From assembly GCA_030418545.1 (NCBI GenBank), contig QAIB01000005.1, positions 310,001 through 374,000 on the forward strand: 64,000 bases of DNA, given 5' to 3'. Positions 28,305 to 37,793 of this stretch are shown in pieces. The position numbers were made by a program, and so were the translations under genes. This DNA is from Xenophilus aerolatus (GTDB lineage Bacteria; Pseudomonadota; Gammaproteobacteria; Burkholderiales; Burkholderiaceae_C). Within the stretch, counting starts at the first letter, position 1. Each line of letters opens with the position of its first letter. Below the pieces are notes generated by a model, which worked only from the letters and a program-made list of their open reading frames with translations, did not search any database and was not told where the DNA came from.

Positions 28305-28769
28305 TCAACCCTTCTTCCTGCGTTTGTCGCCCGCAACGGCCGCCGATGGATCGCGCGCGGTGAAGGCGTCGGTTTCGCCTTTCGCGTGCTTCTTCGGCTT
28401 GTGGGTCTTGGGCGGCTTCGCTACCGTCTCGTGCGGCGCAGGCTTGGCTGGCGGGGCGGGCGGCGGCGCGATGATGGCCGGCCGCTGTCGGGCGGCCTCG
28501 TGCTCCAGCGCGCGGCGCTCGCGCGCCATCGTTTCGGCCTGCCGCTGCGTCTCGCGGGTGTGCCGCTCCTGCGCCTGGCGGTCGGCGGCGCTGCGTGCGT
28601 CGTCCACCGCCACGGCGCGGCCGCCGGCGCAGGGCTGGTCGCTGTAGCTGCTGCCGCAGCGCCAGGCCTGGTTTCCAGTGCCGTTCGGGGCCGCAGCGCC
28701 CGCCGTATGGGCGCAGGCTGCTATCAAAAGTGAAGCAATCGTGTGAGCGGCGCGGTGTTGTGTGCGCAT
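28305..28769 (-). CDS. Secreted hypothetical protein with Cys pair and charged tail
   Basis: 154 residues. The signal peptide is roughly 1-26 (TIASLLIAACAHTAGA), followed by QAWRCGSSYSDQPCAGG, reminiscent of DUF4124-type envelope proteins. A coiled-coil, Arg/Glu-rich middle (RQAQERHTRETQRQAE) and a Pro/Lys tail follow. The signal-peptide codons coincide with a family A repeat (28688-28737). Function unknown. Confidence 0.75.
   Translation of the reverse strand: MRTQHRAAHTIASLLIAACAHTAGAAAPNGTGNQAWRCGSSYSDQPCAGGRAVAVDDARSAADRQAQERHTRETQRQAETMARERRALEHEAARQRPAIIAPPPAPPAKPAPHETVAKPPKTHKPKKHAKGETDAFTARDPSAAVAGDKRRKKG
28688..28737 (+). repeat. Family A 50-bp repeat, copy 5, inside a signal-peptide coding region
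   Basis: 50 bp, GGGCCGCAGCGCCCGCC to AAAAGTGAAGCA, 59 nt beyond the pth stop. Read on the minus strand it encodes residues around LLIAACAHTAGAAAPNG of the downstream secreted protein. Confidence 0.75.
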
Positions 28770-28796
28770 CGTCTCTCCTCCCTGGGGTGCTCGGCG

Positions 28797-29435
28797 CTAA
28801 CCCGGCGCCGCGGCGGGCGGCCCGCCGTCGCCCGGCTCGCGCCGGGGCGGTTTGGGCCGGGGCGGCTTGCTGGTGTGGATCAGCAAGGTCGCCTTGTCCA
28901 TCTCGCCGGCCACCAGGGCCGGCACGGCGTGCAGGGTGCGCACGATCGTGTCGTCGATCGCCTCGCGCTGCTCGCGCAGCGGCTTCTTGAGCACCCAGTG
29001 GATGACTTCGCTCTTCACGCCGGGGTGGCCGATGCCGATGCGCAGGCGCCAGTAGTCACCCGTGCCCAGCTGCGCGTGGATGTCGCGCAGGCCGTTGTGG
29101 CCAGCGTGGCTGCCGCCGAACTTGAGCTTGGCCTGGCCGGGCACGACGTCGAGTTCGTCGTGCACCACGAGGATCTCTTCCGGTGCGATCTTGAAGAAGC
29201 GGGCGAGGGCGCCGACCGACTTGCCCGAAAGGTTCATGAAGGTCTGCGGCTCCAGCAGCCACACGGTCTGGCCCTGGACGGTGGTGCGTGCCACCAGGCC
29301 GTGGTAGCTGCGCTCGGGCTGCAGATGGAGCTTCCAGTCGCGCGCCAGGGCGTCGATCCACCAGAAGCCCGCGTTGTGGCGCGTGGCCTCGTACTCCGGG
29401 CCCGGATTGCCGAGGCCGACGAACAGCTTGATCAT
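28797..29435 (-). CDS. pth: Peptidyl-tRNA hydrolase
   Basis: 212 residues. Catalytic His20 and Asn10 lie in [19 protein letters not shown], and [12 protein letters not shown] carries the conserved Asp. It recycles peptidyl-tRNA dropped by ribosomes. The C-terminal extension of about 20 residues is Pro/Arg-rich. It follows rplY, as in many bacteria, but with a terminator between them. Confidence 0.97.
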   Translation of the reverse strand: MIKLFVGLGNPGPEYEATRHNAGFWWIDALARDWKLHLQPERSYHGLVARTTVQGQTVWLLEPQTFMNLSGKSVGALARFFKIAPEEILVVHDELDVVPGQAKLKFGGSHAGHNGLRDIHAQLGTGDYWRLRIGIGHPGVKSEVIHWVLKKPLREQREAIDDTIVRTLHAVPALVAGEMDKATLLIHTSKPPRPKPPRREPGDGGPPAAAPG

Positions 29436-29472
29436 GGGGGTGGATTATCCGGGTGGGTTTTTTGCGAGGCCC

Positions 29473-29504
29473 GAAAAGCAGACGGCCCGCCGAAGCGGGC
29501 CGTC
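29473..29504 (-). terminator. Rho-independent terminator after rplY
   Basis: On the minus strand GACGGCCCGC-TTCG-GCGGGCCGTC forms a 10-bp stem with a UUCG-type loop, followed by TGCTTTT. It lies 22 nt past the rplY stop and separates rplY from pth. Confidence 0.85.
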
Positions 29505-29526
29505 GAATCGCACACGCGAGCGGCGA

Positions 29527-30171
29527 TTACTTCTTCTTGCCACCCTTGGCCGGTGCGGGCGCGGGTGCTGCGGCTGCAGCGCCTTCGGCCGGTGCTTCGG
29601 GTTCTTCCTCGACGGCCGGCGCCGTGGCGGATGCCAGGACGGGGTTGACCTTGCCGTGGCTCACCCAACGCACGCCGCGCGGCAGCTTGATGTCCTTGAG
29701 CGTGACGGTGCCGTTCTTCTTCAGGCCCGACAGGTCCACCTCGATGAACTCGGGGAGTTCCGACGGCAGGCAGCTCACTTCCAGTTCGGTCGTGACGTGG
29801 TTGACGAGGTTGTGCTCGAGCTTGACGGCATCGGACTCTTCCTCACCCTTGAAGTGCAGCGGCACCTTCATGGTCATGCGGGTGCGGGCATCGACGCGCT
29901 GGAAGTCGATGTGCTGCACCAGTTGCTTGAAGGGGTGGTATTGCACGTCGCGCAGCAGGACCTTGCTCACGTTGCCGCCCAATTCCATCTCGAGGACGGA
30001 GGAGTGGAAGGCTTCCTTCTTGAGGGCGTGCCACAGGGCGTTGTGGTCGAGTTCGATCAGTTGCGGCTGGCCTTCGCCACCGTAGACGATGCCGGGCGTC
30101 TTGCCGGCGTTGCGCAGACGGCGGCTCGCACCCGTACCCTGCTTGGCGCGCTCGAAAGCGACGAATTTCAT
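29527..30171 (-). CDS. rplY: 50S ribosomal protein L25/general stress protein Ctc
   Basis: 214 residues: an N-terminal 5S-rRNA-binding L25 domain ([20 protein letters not shown] then [10 protein letters not shown]) and a C-terminal TL5/CTC beta domain, with an Ala/Pro/Glu/Lys tail. It stabilises 5S rRNA in the large subunit. A clear terminator follows. Confidence 0.95.
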   Translation of the reverse strand: MKFVAFERAKQGTGASRRLRNAGKTPGIVYGGEGQPQLIELDHNALWHALKKEAFHSSVLEMELGGNVSKVLLRDVQYHPFKQLVQHIDFQRVDARTRMTMKVPLHFKGEEESDAVKLEHNLVNHVTTELEVSCLPSELPEFIEVDLSGLKKNGTVTLKDIKLPRGVRWVSHGKVNPVLASATAPAVEEEPEAPAEGAAAAAPAPAPAKGGKKK

Positions 30172-30307
30172 AGCGATTCTCCAGATGGAACCGGCCGCGA
30201 CCAGCCTGGCTCCGTTTCAAAAAGTCCCCGGAGGGACACGAAGAAGGAGCGGCGAAGCCTGCTCCTCCAAGACGGCGCGAAGCATCGCGCAGCGTCGTCT
30301 CTCTACT

Positions 30308-30382
30308 GCAGTTGGGGTCCGGCTTTGCCGGCCCCGACTGCACTGATCTTCAAGTTCACTCGGCGATCGAAGATCGCTGAGT
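30308..30382 (-). other. Two strong hairpins between prs and rplY
   Basis: A stem GCAGTTGGGG..CCCCGACTGC with loop TTTG (30308-30341) and an 11-bp stem ACTCGGCGATC/GATCGCTGAGT with loop GAA (30358-30382), the latter 2 nt after the prs stop. No T-tract follows, so these may protect the prs mRNA end or lie in the rplY leader rather than terminate. Confidence 0.5.
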
Positions 30383-30384
30383 GC

Positions 30385-31359
30385 TCAGAACAGGTTTTCC
30401 TGGTCCGAGAACAGGCTCATCACCGACTCGCCCTTGGCGATGCGCTGGATCGTCTCGGCGAACAGCGGCGCCACGGACAGCTGGCGGATCTTGCTGCAGC
30501 CCAGTGCGGCATCGGACAGCGGGATCGTGTTGGTCACGCAGACTTCGTCGAGGGCGGTGCCCTGGGCGATGCGTTCCATGGCCGGGCCCGAGAACACCGG
30601 GTGCGTGCAGTAGGCGTACACGCTCTTGGCGCCGCGCTCCTTCAGCACCTCGGCCGCCTTCACCAGCGTGCCGGCGGTGTCGATCATGTCGTCCATGATC
30701 ACGCAGTTGCGGTTCTCGATCTCGCCGATGACGTTCATCACCTCGCTCACGTTCGCCTTCGGGCGACGCTTGTCGATGATGGCGAGGTCGCAGTTGAGCT
30801 GCTTGGCCAGAGCGCGGGCACGGACCACGCCGCCGACGTCGGGCGAGACCACGATCAGGTCCTCGTAGTTCTTGGCGCGCAGGTCGCCCAGCAGCACCGG
30901 CGAGGCGTAGATGTTGTCGACCGGGATGTCGAAGAAGCCCTGGATCTGGTCGGCGTGCAGGTCCATCGTGAGGACGCGGTCGACGCCGACGGTCTGCAGC
31001 AGGTTGGCGACCACCTTGGCCGAGATCGGCACGCGGCTGGAGCGCGGGCGGCGGTCCTGGCGGGCGTAGCCGAAATAAGGGATGACGGCGCTGATCCGCT
31101 CGGCCGAAGCGCGCTTGAGCGCGTCGACCATGATCAGCAGTTCCATCAGGTTCTCGTTCGTGGGCGCGCAGGTCGACTGGACGACGAACACGTCGCGGGC
31201 ACGGACGTTCTGGTTGATCTCGACGGTGACTTCTCCATCGGAGAAGCGGCCCACGCGGGCGGCGCCCAACGTGGTGCCCAGGTGCTGCGCGATCTCGGCC
31301 GCGAGGCCGGGATTGGCGTTGCCGGTGAAAACCATGAAGTCAGGGTGATGCGCCTGCAT
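30385..31359 (-). CDS. prs: Ribose-phosphate pyrophosphokinase
   Basis: 324 residues, class I PRPP synthase. Characteristic segments: [31 protein letters not shown], the [17 protein letters not shown] flag region, [18 protein letters not shown] and the PRPP loop [13 protein letters not shown]. It makes PRPP from ribose-5-phosphate and ATP. The order ispE-tRNA-Gln-prs-rplY-pth is the common betaproteobacterial arrangement. Confidence 0.97.
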   Translation of the reverse strand: MQAHHPDFMVFTGNANPGLAAEIAQHLGTTLGAARVGRFSDGEVTVEINQNVRARDVFVVQSTCAPTNENLMELLIMVDALKRASAERISAVIPYFGYARQDRRPRSSRVPISAKVVANLLQTVGVDRVLTMDLHADQIQGFFDIPVDNIYASPVLLGDLRAKNYEDLIVVSPDVGGVVRARALAKQLNCDLAIIDKRRPKANVSEVMNVIGEIENRNCVIMDDMIDTAGTLVKAAEVLKERGAKSVYAYCTHPVFSGPAMERIAQGTALDEVCVTNTIPLSDAALGCSKIRQLSVAPLFAETIQRIAKGESVMSLFSDQENLF

Positions 31360-31443
31360 GCGTGTTTCCCGGCGGTCTGAGCGATTGGGCCTTGAAGGCC
31401 CGCACCTTGCGGCGCGGCGCCGTTCTTTGTCGTGGAAAGAATT

Positions 31444-31520
31444 TGGCAGGGGAGAAAGGATTCGAACCTTTGCATGCCGGAATCAAAATCCGGTGCCTTA
31501 ACCAGCTTGGCGACTCCCCT
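31444..31520 (-). tRNA. tRNA-Gln (anticodon TTG)
   Basis: 77 nt including CCA. The acceptor stem AGGGGAG pairs with CTCCCCT, the anticodon stem-loop is CCGGA-TTTTGAT-TCCGG with anticodon TTG, and the T arm contains GGTTCGAATCC. The sequence closely follows E. coli tRNA-Gln. It sits between ispE and prs. Confidence 0.95.
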
Positions 31521-31591
31521 ACACAGGAGAGTGGTCAAAGACCACCCACCGATGAATGTCGCACCCAGCCACCTCTCGGCGACTGGCTTTT

Positions 31592-32458
31592 CTAGACCGC
31601 CCAGCCTGCGAGAGGATGGACTTCCAGATTGCTGCACTGCCGAAGCTGCCAACCCGGTGGCGGGTCGTCGAGCAACGGGCCGTGCGGCGCATTGTCTCTC
31701 TGTTCCAGCGGCGCGAACACCGCACTGCCGGACCCGGTCATCCGTGCCTCCAGTCCCTGGCTGCCGAGCCATTCGATGGCCTGGCGCACCTCGGGGCAGA
31801 GCCTCTGGGCAACCGGCTGCAAGTCGTTGTGGCCGAATCTGAAGATTTCGGCTGCATCGTTTGCAGCAAAGCCAGAGAGTATAGCAGGACTTGTTTCGCG
31901 TTGAAGGTCTTCGGCGGCAAAAATGAGACGCGTGTCCAGCCCCGCCGTCGGCTTGAGCACCGCGAAGCGACCGCTCGGCAGGGCCACCGGCGTTATCTCC
32001 TCGCCGATGCCCTCGACCCAGGCGTTGTGGCCGCGCAGGAAGAAGGGCACGTCGGCACCCAGCGCGAGGCCGATCCGCTCGAGCCGCTGCAGTGGCAGGC
32101 GAAGGTCCCACAGTCGATTGAGGGCCAGCAGGCAGGTGGCCGCGTCGGACGAGCCGCCGCCCATCCCGGCCTGGGCCGGCACCTGCTTCGCGACGCCGAT
32201 GTGCGCGCCCTGGCCCGGTGCGGCGAAGGCCTGCAGCGCTCGCGCGGCGCGCAGCACGAGGTCGTCCGCGGGGAGTGGCGTCGTCAGGTCCTCGCGCGTG
32301 AGCTGCCCATCGCGCCGCAGCTCGACGTGCAGCACGTCGCTCCAGTCGATCAGCATGAACACCGACTGCAGCAGGTGGTAGCCGTCGTCGCGGCGGCCCG
32401 TGATGTGCAGGAAGAGGTTGAGCTTGGCCGGCGCCGGCAGGTCGTACAGGGCGTTCAC
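31592..32458 (-). CDS. ispE: 4-diphosphocytidyl-2-C-methyl-D-erythritol kinase
   Basis: 288 residues, GHMP kinase. PAPAKLNLFLHITGRRDDGYH is at the N-terminus, the ATP loop is PAQAGMGGGSSDAA and motif III is RMTGSGSAVFA. It phosphorylates CDP-ME in the non-mevalonate isoprenoid pathway. The GTG start at 32458 overlaps the lolB stop by 4 nt. Confidence 0.96.
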   Translation of the reverse strand: MNALYDLPAPAKLNLFLHITGRRDDGYHLLQSVFMLIDWSDVLHVELRRDGQLTREDLTTPLPADDLVLRAARALQAFAAPGQGAHIGVAKQVPAQAGMGGGSSDAATCLLALNRLWDLRLPLQRLERIGLALGADVPFFLRGHNAWVEGIGEEITPVALPSGRFAVLKPTAGLDTRLIFAAEDLQRETSPAILSGFAANDAAEIFRFGHNDLQPVAQRLCPEVRQAIEWLGSQGLEARMTGSGSAVFAPLEQRDNAPHGPLLDDPPPGWQLRQCSNLEVHPLAGWAV

Positions 32459-32985
32459 GGCCGTCGGCTCTCGACGCCGGCACGCGGCACGGCCTCGAAG
32501 ACCACGCGCAGGTCGGCCGTGGGCTGCGGCGACTCGCGCACCGCCTGCAACCGGCCCGAGGCGACCTGGCTCAGGTCGGCACGCCAGCCCGGCACGGCAG
32601 CCGGCTGGCCCGCTAGCCATTGGAAGAGCGCGTCCACCGGCAAGGCGGCGCCGGTCACGCGTTCGGCCAGCGTGTCGATGGAGTCGTAGCGCTGCGTGCG
32701 CTGGCCGTCGCGCAGCAGCGCTTCGCCCGGCGACCACTGCAGGACGCCCAGCGTGCTGCCGATGGGGCTGGTGAGCGTGAGTTCGCCGCGGCCGGGCGCA
32801 CCGCGCAACTCGAAGAGGGCGGCGAAGGACTGCACCGGCTGGCTGTCCACGCGCAGAGACAGGCGCCCTGTCCATTGGCCGTCTTGCGCGTCCAAGCTGT
32901 CGCCGGGCCGCGCGGGTGTTGCGCAGCCAGCTATGAAAAAGGGAGCAACCGCCGCTACGGCGGCCAGGGCCGTGCGGCGCTTCAC
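32455..32985 (-). CDS. lolB: Outer-membrane lipoprotein insertase LolB
   Basis: 176 residues. The GTG start overlaps the TPR gene stop by 4 nt. The lipobox FFIAGC puts the lipidated Cys at residue 21. The mature part matches LolB (QDGQWTGRLSLRVDSQPVQSF and a C-terminal strand region). It receives lipoproteins from LolA and inserts them into the outer membrane. Position before ispE is conserved. The lipobox is encoded within a partial family A repeat. Confidence 0.92.
   Translation of the reverse strand: MKRRTALAAVAAVAPFFIAGCATPARPGDSLDAQDGQWTGRLSLRVDSQPVQSFAALFELRGAPGRGELTLTSPIGSTLGVLQWSPGEALLRDGQRTQRYDSIDTLAERVTGAALPVDALFQWLAGQPAAVPGWRADLSQVASGRLQAVRESPQPTADLRVVFEAVPRAGVESRRP
32919..32947 (+). 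repeat. Family A repeat, copy 6 (right half), inside the lolB signal-peptide codons
   Basis: 29 bp (TTGCGCAGCCAGCTATG to GGGAGCA) matches the right half of the 50-bp unit. It lies 34 nt past the TPR gene stop. On the minus strand it encodes APFFIAGCA of LolB. Confidence 0.6.
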
Positions 32986-34796
32986 AGCTTCACGCGCAGG
33001 CGCTTGAGTGTTTCCTGCAGGGTCTGGTTGTCGGCATCGGCCAGCACGGCCTGCTTCCACACCGACACGGCGCGGTCGCGCTGGCCGCTGGCCCACAGCA
33101 CCTCGCCCAGGTGGGCGCCGATCTCGGGATCGGGACGCTTCTTGTAGGCGGCTTCGAGGATGCGCTGCGCCTCCGCGACGTTGCCCAGCCGGTACTCGAC
33201 CCAGCCCAGGCTGTCGGCGATGAAGGGATCGTCCGGTGCCAGCGAGACGGCCTTGCGGATCAGCTCGCGCGCTTCCTCGAGGCGGATGTTCCGATCGGCC
33301 AGCGAGTAGCCCAGCGCGTTGTACGCGTTCTGGTTGTCGGGCTTCATCGCCATCAGCTTGCGCAGCAGCCGCTCCATTTCGTCGAGGCGGTCGATCTTCT
33401 CGGCGGCCATGGCCTGTTCGTAGATCAGGTCGCTGTCGGCGGGGTCGGCGGCGCTGGCCTTGGCCAACATGTCGTAGGCGGCCTGGTACTCCCTGGCCTC
33501 GCGCAGCAACTGCACCTCGGCCATGAACTTCTGCTTCTTGTCGGCGTCGCTGCGCTCGGGCAGGTTGCGGATCAGTTCGCGCGCCTGTGGCAGCTTGCCC
33601 TGGCGGGCCAGGAGCAGGGCGCGGCGCGTCTGCGCCGCCGCCAATTGGTCCGTGCTCTCGATGCGCGACAGCCAGCGCTCGGCGCCGGCAAAGTCCTTGC
33701 GCCTCTCGGCCAACTGCGAGAGCTGGATGTAGGCCTGCGCCATGCCGCGCGTGCGCTCGTCGGCGTCGCGCTGCTGGCTCGCCAGTTCGAGGTAGCGCTG
33801 CAGCGATGCCTCCGCCGCGCCGTCCTGGCGCGCCTGCACCTGCAGCGAGCCCAGCAGGAGCCACGGGTCCGGCAGGTCGGGGCGGGCCTTGGTGACCGCC
33901 TCGAGTTCGGTGGTCGCCTCGGCATAGCGCTGTCCTTCGGCCAGCACCCGTGCATAGGCCACGCGGGCTTCCGGCAGGGCCTTGGGGGTGGCCAGGTAGC
34001 GCTTGACCATCGCCTCGGCCTCGGGCCGGTCGGGATCGATCAGGTCCAGCGCGAGCACCGCGGGGCCGTCGGCATCCGGGTCGGCGGCCTGGCCCTTGCG
34101 GGCAGCGTCCATGGCGCCGGCCTCGTCGCCGGCCACCAGGCGCAGGCGGCCCACGGTCGTCCATGCAAGCCCGGCGGTGGCGGGGTTCTTCAGGTCGTCG
34201 ACCAGGGCCTGCTCGACCACCGAGGCGGCGAGCTTCTTGTCGGCGGCGCGGCTGTAGTTGCGCGCGATGACCGCCATCAGCAGCGGATGCTCGACCACCG
34301 GCGTGGCGGCAAGTTCGGCACGCAGGGGCTCCACCGTCTCGCTCAGGCGGCCGAGCACGATGAGCACCTGCAGTTCGAGGCGGCGCGCGTCGCGCGAGTC
34401 CGGGATCGACTGCTTCCAGGCGCGGGCCGCGACCAGGGCGGCCTCGGGCGAGCGGGCCTGCACGGCCACGTCGACCGCACGCTGGAACAGCTTGGGGTCG
34501 CCGGTGCGCCGCGCCGCATCGAGCAGCAGCTGGAAGCCTTCGACCGGGTCGCCGCCGGCGCGCGTGTTGAGTTCGCCCAGCAGCACCTCGTAGAAGAGTT
34601 GCGCGGTCATTGCCGAGGGGCGCGCGGTGCTTTCCTCGGGCTTCTCGGTCTTCTCGGCAGGAGCTGCGGGAACGGGGGTCGACGCCGGTGCCGAAGGGTT
34701 CGCCGGCGCCGGGCCGGGCGACTGCGCATGGGCGGTCAGCGCGGCGAGTGCGAGGGCGGCCGCCGCAAGGCGGTGTCGGCGGAGCGTGGGGTGCAT
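32982..34796 (-). CDS. Exported TPR protein
   Basis: 604 residues. The N-terminal signal peptide (RLAAAALALAALTAHA) is followed by a Pro/Ala-rich stretch and then many tetratricopeptide-like helix pairs to the end (for example PDNQNAYNALGYSLADRNIRLEEA and DDPFIADSLGWVEYRLGNV). Probably a periplasmic or outer-membrane-associated scaffold. It is translationally coupled to lolB, which hints at a cell-envelope assembly role. The specific function is unknown. Confidence 0.88.
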   Translation of the reverse strand: MHPTLRRHRLAAAALALAALTAHAQSPGPAPANPSAPASTPVPAAPAEKTEKPEESTARPSAMTAQLFYEVLLGELNTRAGGDPVEGFQLLLDAARRTGDPKLFQRAVDVAVQARSPEAALVAARAWKQSIPDSRDARRLELQVLIVLGRLSETVEPLRAELAATPVVEHPLLMAVIARNYSRAADKKLAASVVEQALVDDLKNPATAGLAWTTVGRLRLVAGDEAGAMDAARKGQAADPDADGPAVLALDLIDPDRPEAEAMVKRYLATPKALPEARVAYARVLAEGQRYAEATTELEAVTKARPDLPDPWLLLGSLQVQARQDGAAEASLQRYLELASQQRDADERTRGMAQAYIQLSQLAERRKDFAGAERWLSRIESTDQLAAAQTRRALLLARQGKLPQARELIRNLPERSDADKKQKFMAEVQLLREAREYQAAYDMLAKASAADPADSDLIYEQAMAAEKIDRLDEMERLLRKLMAMKPDNQNAYNALGYSLADRNIRLEEARELIRKAVSLAPDDPFIADSLGWVEYRLGNVAEAQRILEAAYKKRPDPEIGAHLGEVLWASGQRDRAVSVWKQAVLADADNQTLQETLKRLRVKL

Positions 34797-34913
34797 CGAA
34801 CCATAATAATCCAAGCGTCTTAGGCCACGGCCCCGGTGGGCTTCCTTGAAAACATGGCCTTTCCGGCCTGGGCGGCACCTGCCGCCGAACGCCTGGCATC
34901 CCCTTCCTGACCC

Positions 34914-35729
34914 ATGCCTGAACTCCCCGAAGTCGAAATCACGCGGCGCGGCTTTGCCGACCGCATCGCGGGCGGCCGCATCACCGCCGTGCGCACCGGA
35001 AAGCCGTTGCGCTGGGCGCTTGCCGTGGCGCCCGAACTGCTCGTCGGCCGCGTCGTGCAGGGGGTGCGCCGGCGCGGCAAGTACCTGCTCATCGACCTCG
35101 ACCACGGGCTGCTGCTCCTGCACCTGGGCATGTCGGGGAGCCTGCGCTTCGGTGTCGATCTGCCAGAGGCGCAGGTGCACGACCACTTCGACCTGGTCAC
35201 GACGCAGGGCATGCTGCGTCTCAACGATCCGCGCCGCTTCGGCGCCGTGGTCTATGTGGAGGCCGAGGATTCCCCGCTCGCCCACAAGCTGCTGGGCGGG
35301 CTGGGCATGGAGCCGCTGGACGCCGGCTTCGACCTGGCCGAATTCCAGGCGGGGCTGCGACGCCGCCGAGCGCCGATCAAGCAGGTGCTGCTGGCCGGCG
35401 ACGTGGTCGTGGGCGTGGGCAACATCTATGCGTCGGAGGCGCTGTTCCTGGCGGGCATCCGGCCGACGCTGGCGGCCTCGCGCATCTCGCGGCCACGGGC
35501 CGCCCGCCTGCATGCGGCGGTGCGCGAGATCCTGGCGCGCGCCGTGGAGCGCGGGGGCAGCACTCTGCGCGATTTCTCTCACGTGGACGGGCAGACCGGC
35601 TACTTCCAGCTGGACGCCATGGTCTATGGTCGTGGGGGCGAGCCCTGCCGCGTCTGTGCCACCCCGATCCGGCAGATCCGCCAGGGGCAGCGATCGACCT
35701 TCTTCTGCCCCGTGTGTCAAAAAAGCTGA
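34914..35729 (+). CDS. mutM: Formamidopyrimidine-DNA glycosylase (Fpg)
   Basis: 271 residues. It starts [13 protein letters not shown] with catalytic Pro2 and Glu3, and ends with the zinc finger [24 protein letters not shown]. It removes 8-oxoguanine and cleaves the abasic site. It is divergent from the TPR-lolB-ispE operon, and followed by a GTPase gene and then mutY, its partner in 8-oxoguanine repair. Confidence 0.97.
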   Translation: MPELPEVEITRRGFADRIAGGRITAVRTGKPLRWALAVAPELLVGRVVQGVRRRGKYLLIDLDHGLLLLHLGMSGSLRFGVDLPEAQVHDHFDLVTTQGMLRLNDPRRFGAVVYVEAEDSPLAHKLLGGLGMEPLDAGFDLAEFQAGLRRRRAPIKQVLLAGDVVVGVGNIYASEALFLAGIRPTLAASRISRPRAARLHAAVREILARAVERGGSTLRDFSHVDGQTGYFQLDAMVYGRGGEPCRVCATPIRQIRQGQRSTFFCPVCQKS

Positions 35730-35822
35730 AACCCGCCGAACGGTCGCTGCGAGGCGTCCGAAAGGCCGTGCCGCTCGCAGAGTGGCAATGTTATATTTTG
35801 TAAACTACAACGAGCCGTCGCC

Positions 35823-37793
35823 TTGAGCCGATCCTTCAACCAGCAATTCGACCAGCACGGTGCCTGGCGGCGGAACTTCGCGCACCGGCTCAAGTGGCTG
35901 GCGAGCTGGCTGCGCGAGAACGACCTGATGGACCAGTCGGTGTCCGATCGCATGCGCGAGCTCGAGGCGCAGATGCGCACGAGCAAGGTCATGGTCGCCT
36001 TCGTCGCCGAGTTCTCGCGCGGCAAGTCTGAGCTCATCAACGCGATCTTCTTTGCCGGCTACGGCCGCCGCATCATGCCGGCGAGCGCCGGGCGCACGAC
36101 GATGTGCCCGACCGAGCTGGGCTACGACGCCGCGTACCTGCCGGGCCTTCGGCTGCTGCCCATCGAGACGCGGCTCGAGCCGCATTCGCTGACCCACTGG
36201 CGCGACCAGCCCGAGCGCTGGACCGAGGTGCCGGTCGACGTGCAGGACGCCGAGTCGCTGTCCGCCGCCATGCACAAGGTGGCCGAGGTGGACTGGGTGC
36301 CGGTCGAGCGGGCGCGTGCCCTCGGCTTCTGGAGCGACGAGACGCCGCAGGACAACCCCATGGTCGACGCCGAGGGCCGCGTCGAGGTGCCGCGCTGGCG
36401 CCACGCATTGCTCAACATGCCGCATCCGCTGCTGGAGCAGGGCCTGGTCATCCTCGACACCCCCGGACTCAACGCGATCGGTGCCGAGCCCGAGCTGACC
36501 GTCAGCCTGATCCCGCAGGCCCACGCCGTGGTGTTCATCCTTGGGGCCGACACGGGCGTGACGCGCTCCGACCTCGCCATCTGGCGCGAGCACCTCGTGA
36601 CCGAGGGCGACCCGGGCGAGACCCGCATCGTCGTGCTCAACAAGATCGACACGCTCTGGGACACGCTCAGCGCACCGGGGCAGATCGACGCGCAGATCGA
36701 GCGCCAGTGCACCCTCTCGGCCGACACCCTGGGCGTTCCGCGCGAGCGCGTGCTGCCGGTGTCGGCGCAGAAGGGGCTGCAGGCCAAGATCGCCAAGGAC
36801 GCCGCGCTGCTGCAGGGCAGCCGCCTGCCGGCGCTCGAAGCCGCGCTGGGCGACGGGCTGCTGGGCCGGCGCGAAACCATGCTGCGGCTGGCCGTCGAAG
36901 CCGGCGTGTCCGCCTTGCGTGCCGAAGCGTCGCGCATCCTCAGCGTGCGCGAGCGCGACCTGTCGGAGCAGGCGCTCGAGCTGCAGGGGCTGCGCGGCAA
37001 GAACAGTTCCGTGATCCGCCACATGCGCTCGCGCATCGAACAGGAGCAGTCCGAGTTCGAGTCGAGCAACACGCGCATCCTGGCCCTGCGTTCGGTGCAA
37101 GGCAAGCTGCTGCGCGAGGTGTACGCCGTGCTCGGCAGCACCGCGCTCAAGTCCGACCTCGCCCGGCTCGCTGCCACGCTCAAGCGTCCCGGCATCAAGC
37201 TGAGCGTCCGCAAGGTGTACGGCGCCACCTTCGACGTGCTGCGCAGCAACCTGCGCGAGGTGCAGGCCACCACGAGCGAAATCCAGGCGATGCTGCACGC
37301 CACCTTCCGGCAGCTCAATGCCGAGCATGGCTTCTCGCTGCAGGCACCGGCGGAGCCCGACCTGTCTGGCTTCGTCGCCGAGCTCGATGGCATCGAGCGC
37401 AGCCACCTGCACTACCTGGGCGTGGGCAACCTGCTCAAGCTCGCGCAGGGCGACTTCTGCGACCGGCTGGTCCGTGCGCTCGGCAGCCGGGTGCGCACCG
37501 TGAACGAGGCCGCGATGACCGAGGTGGAGCGCTGGAGCAAGGCGGCCGGCGCGCAGCTCGATGCGCAGCTCAAGGAGCGCCGCCGCAACTTCGTGCGGCG
37601 CATCGAATCGGTGGAGCGCATCCAGACCGCCGCCGGCGGCTTGGACGAGCGGCTGGGCGAGATCCGGTCGCAGGAGCAGGAACTGCAACTGCTCAACGAG
37701 CGCCTGCAGGAACTCACCGTCCTGCTGACCAGCCAGGAGCCGATCCCGCCCGCCGTGCCCGGTGCGCCGCGCGGCGAACTGCGCGCGGCGTGA
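35823..37793 (+). CDS. Dynamin-like large GTPase
   Basis: 656 residues. The G1 loop AEFSRGKSELINA lies near 62-74, G2 threonines in AGRTTMCPTE, G3 DTPGLNAIG and G4 LNKIDTLWD. A long helical region follows, including EQSAxELQGLRGKNS-like coiled coils, ending in EQELQLLNERLQELTVLL. It belongs to the bacterial dynamin/YjdA-LeoA group, thought to act on membranes or in chromosome and stress biology. A TTG at 35823 is the only start that keeps the full N-terminus; an AT-rich stretch with TATATT is 30 nt upstream. The stop overlaps the mutY start. Confidence 0.85.
   Translation: MSRSFNQQFDQHGAWRRNFAHRLKWLASWLRENDLMDQSVSDRMRELEAQMRTSKVMVAFVAEFSRGKSELINAIFFAGYGRRIMPASAGRTTMCPTELGYDAAYLPGLRLLPIETRLEPHSLTHWRDQPERWTEVPVDVQDAESLSAAMHKVAEVDWVPVERARALGFWSDETPQDNPMVDAEGRVEVPRWRHALLNMPHPLLEQGLVILDTPGLNAIGAEPELTVSLIPQAHAVVFILGADTGVTRSDLAIWREHLVTEGDPGETRIVVLNKIDTLWDTLSAPGQIDAQIERQCTLSADTLGVPRERVLPVSAQKGLQAKIAKDAALLQGSRLPALEAALGDGLLGRRETMLRLAVEAGVSALRAEASRILSVRERDLSEQALELQGLRGKNSSVIRHMRSRIEQEQSEFESSNTRILALRSVQGKLLREVYAVLGSTALKSDLARLAATLKRPGIKLSVRKVYGATFDVLRSNLREVQATTSEIQAMLHATFRQLNAEHGFSLQAPAEPDLSGFVAELDGIERSHLHYLGVGNLLKLAQGDFCDRLVRALGSRVRTVNEAAMTEVERWSKAAGAQLDAQLKERRRNFVRRIESVERIQTAAGGLDERLGEIRSQEQELQLLNERLQELTVLLTSQEPIPPAVPGAPRGELRAA

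Noticed and set aside
32455-34899. Extension of the lolB frame through the whole TPR gene
   Set aside because: The lipoprotein signal and the GTGA overlap place the lolB start at 32985; the extension is antimotif Arg/Pro-rich sequence.
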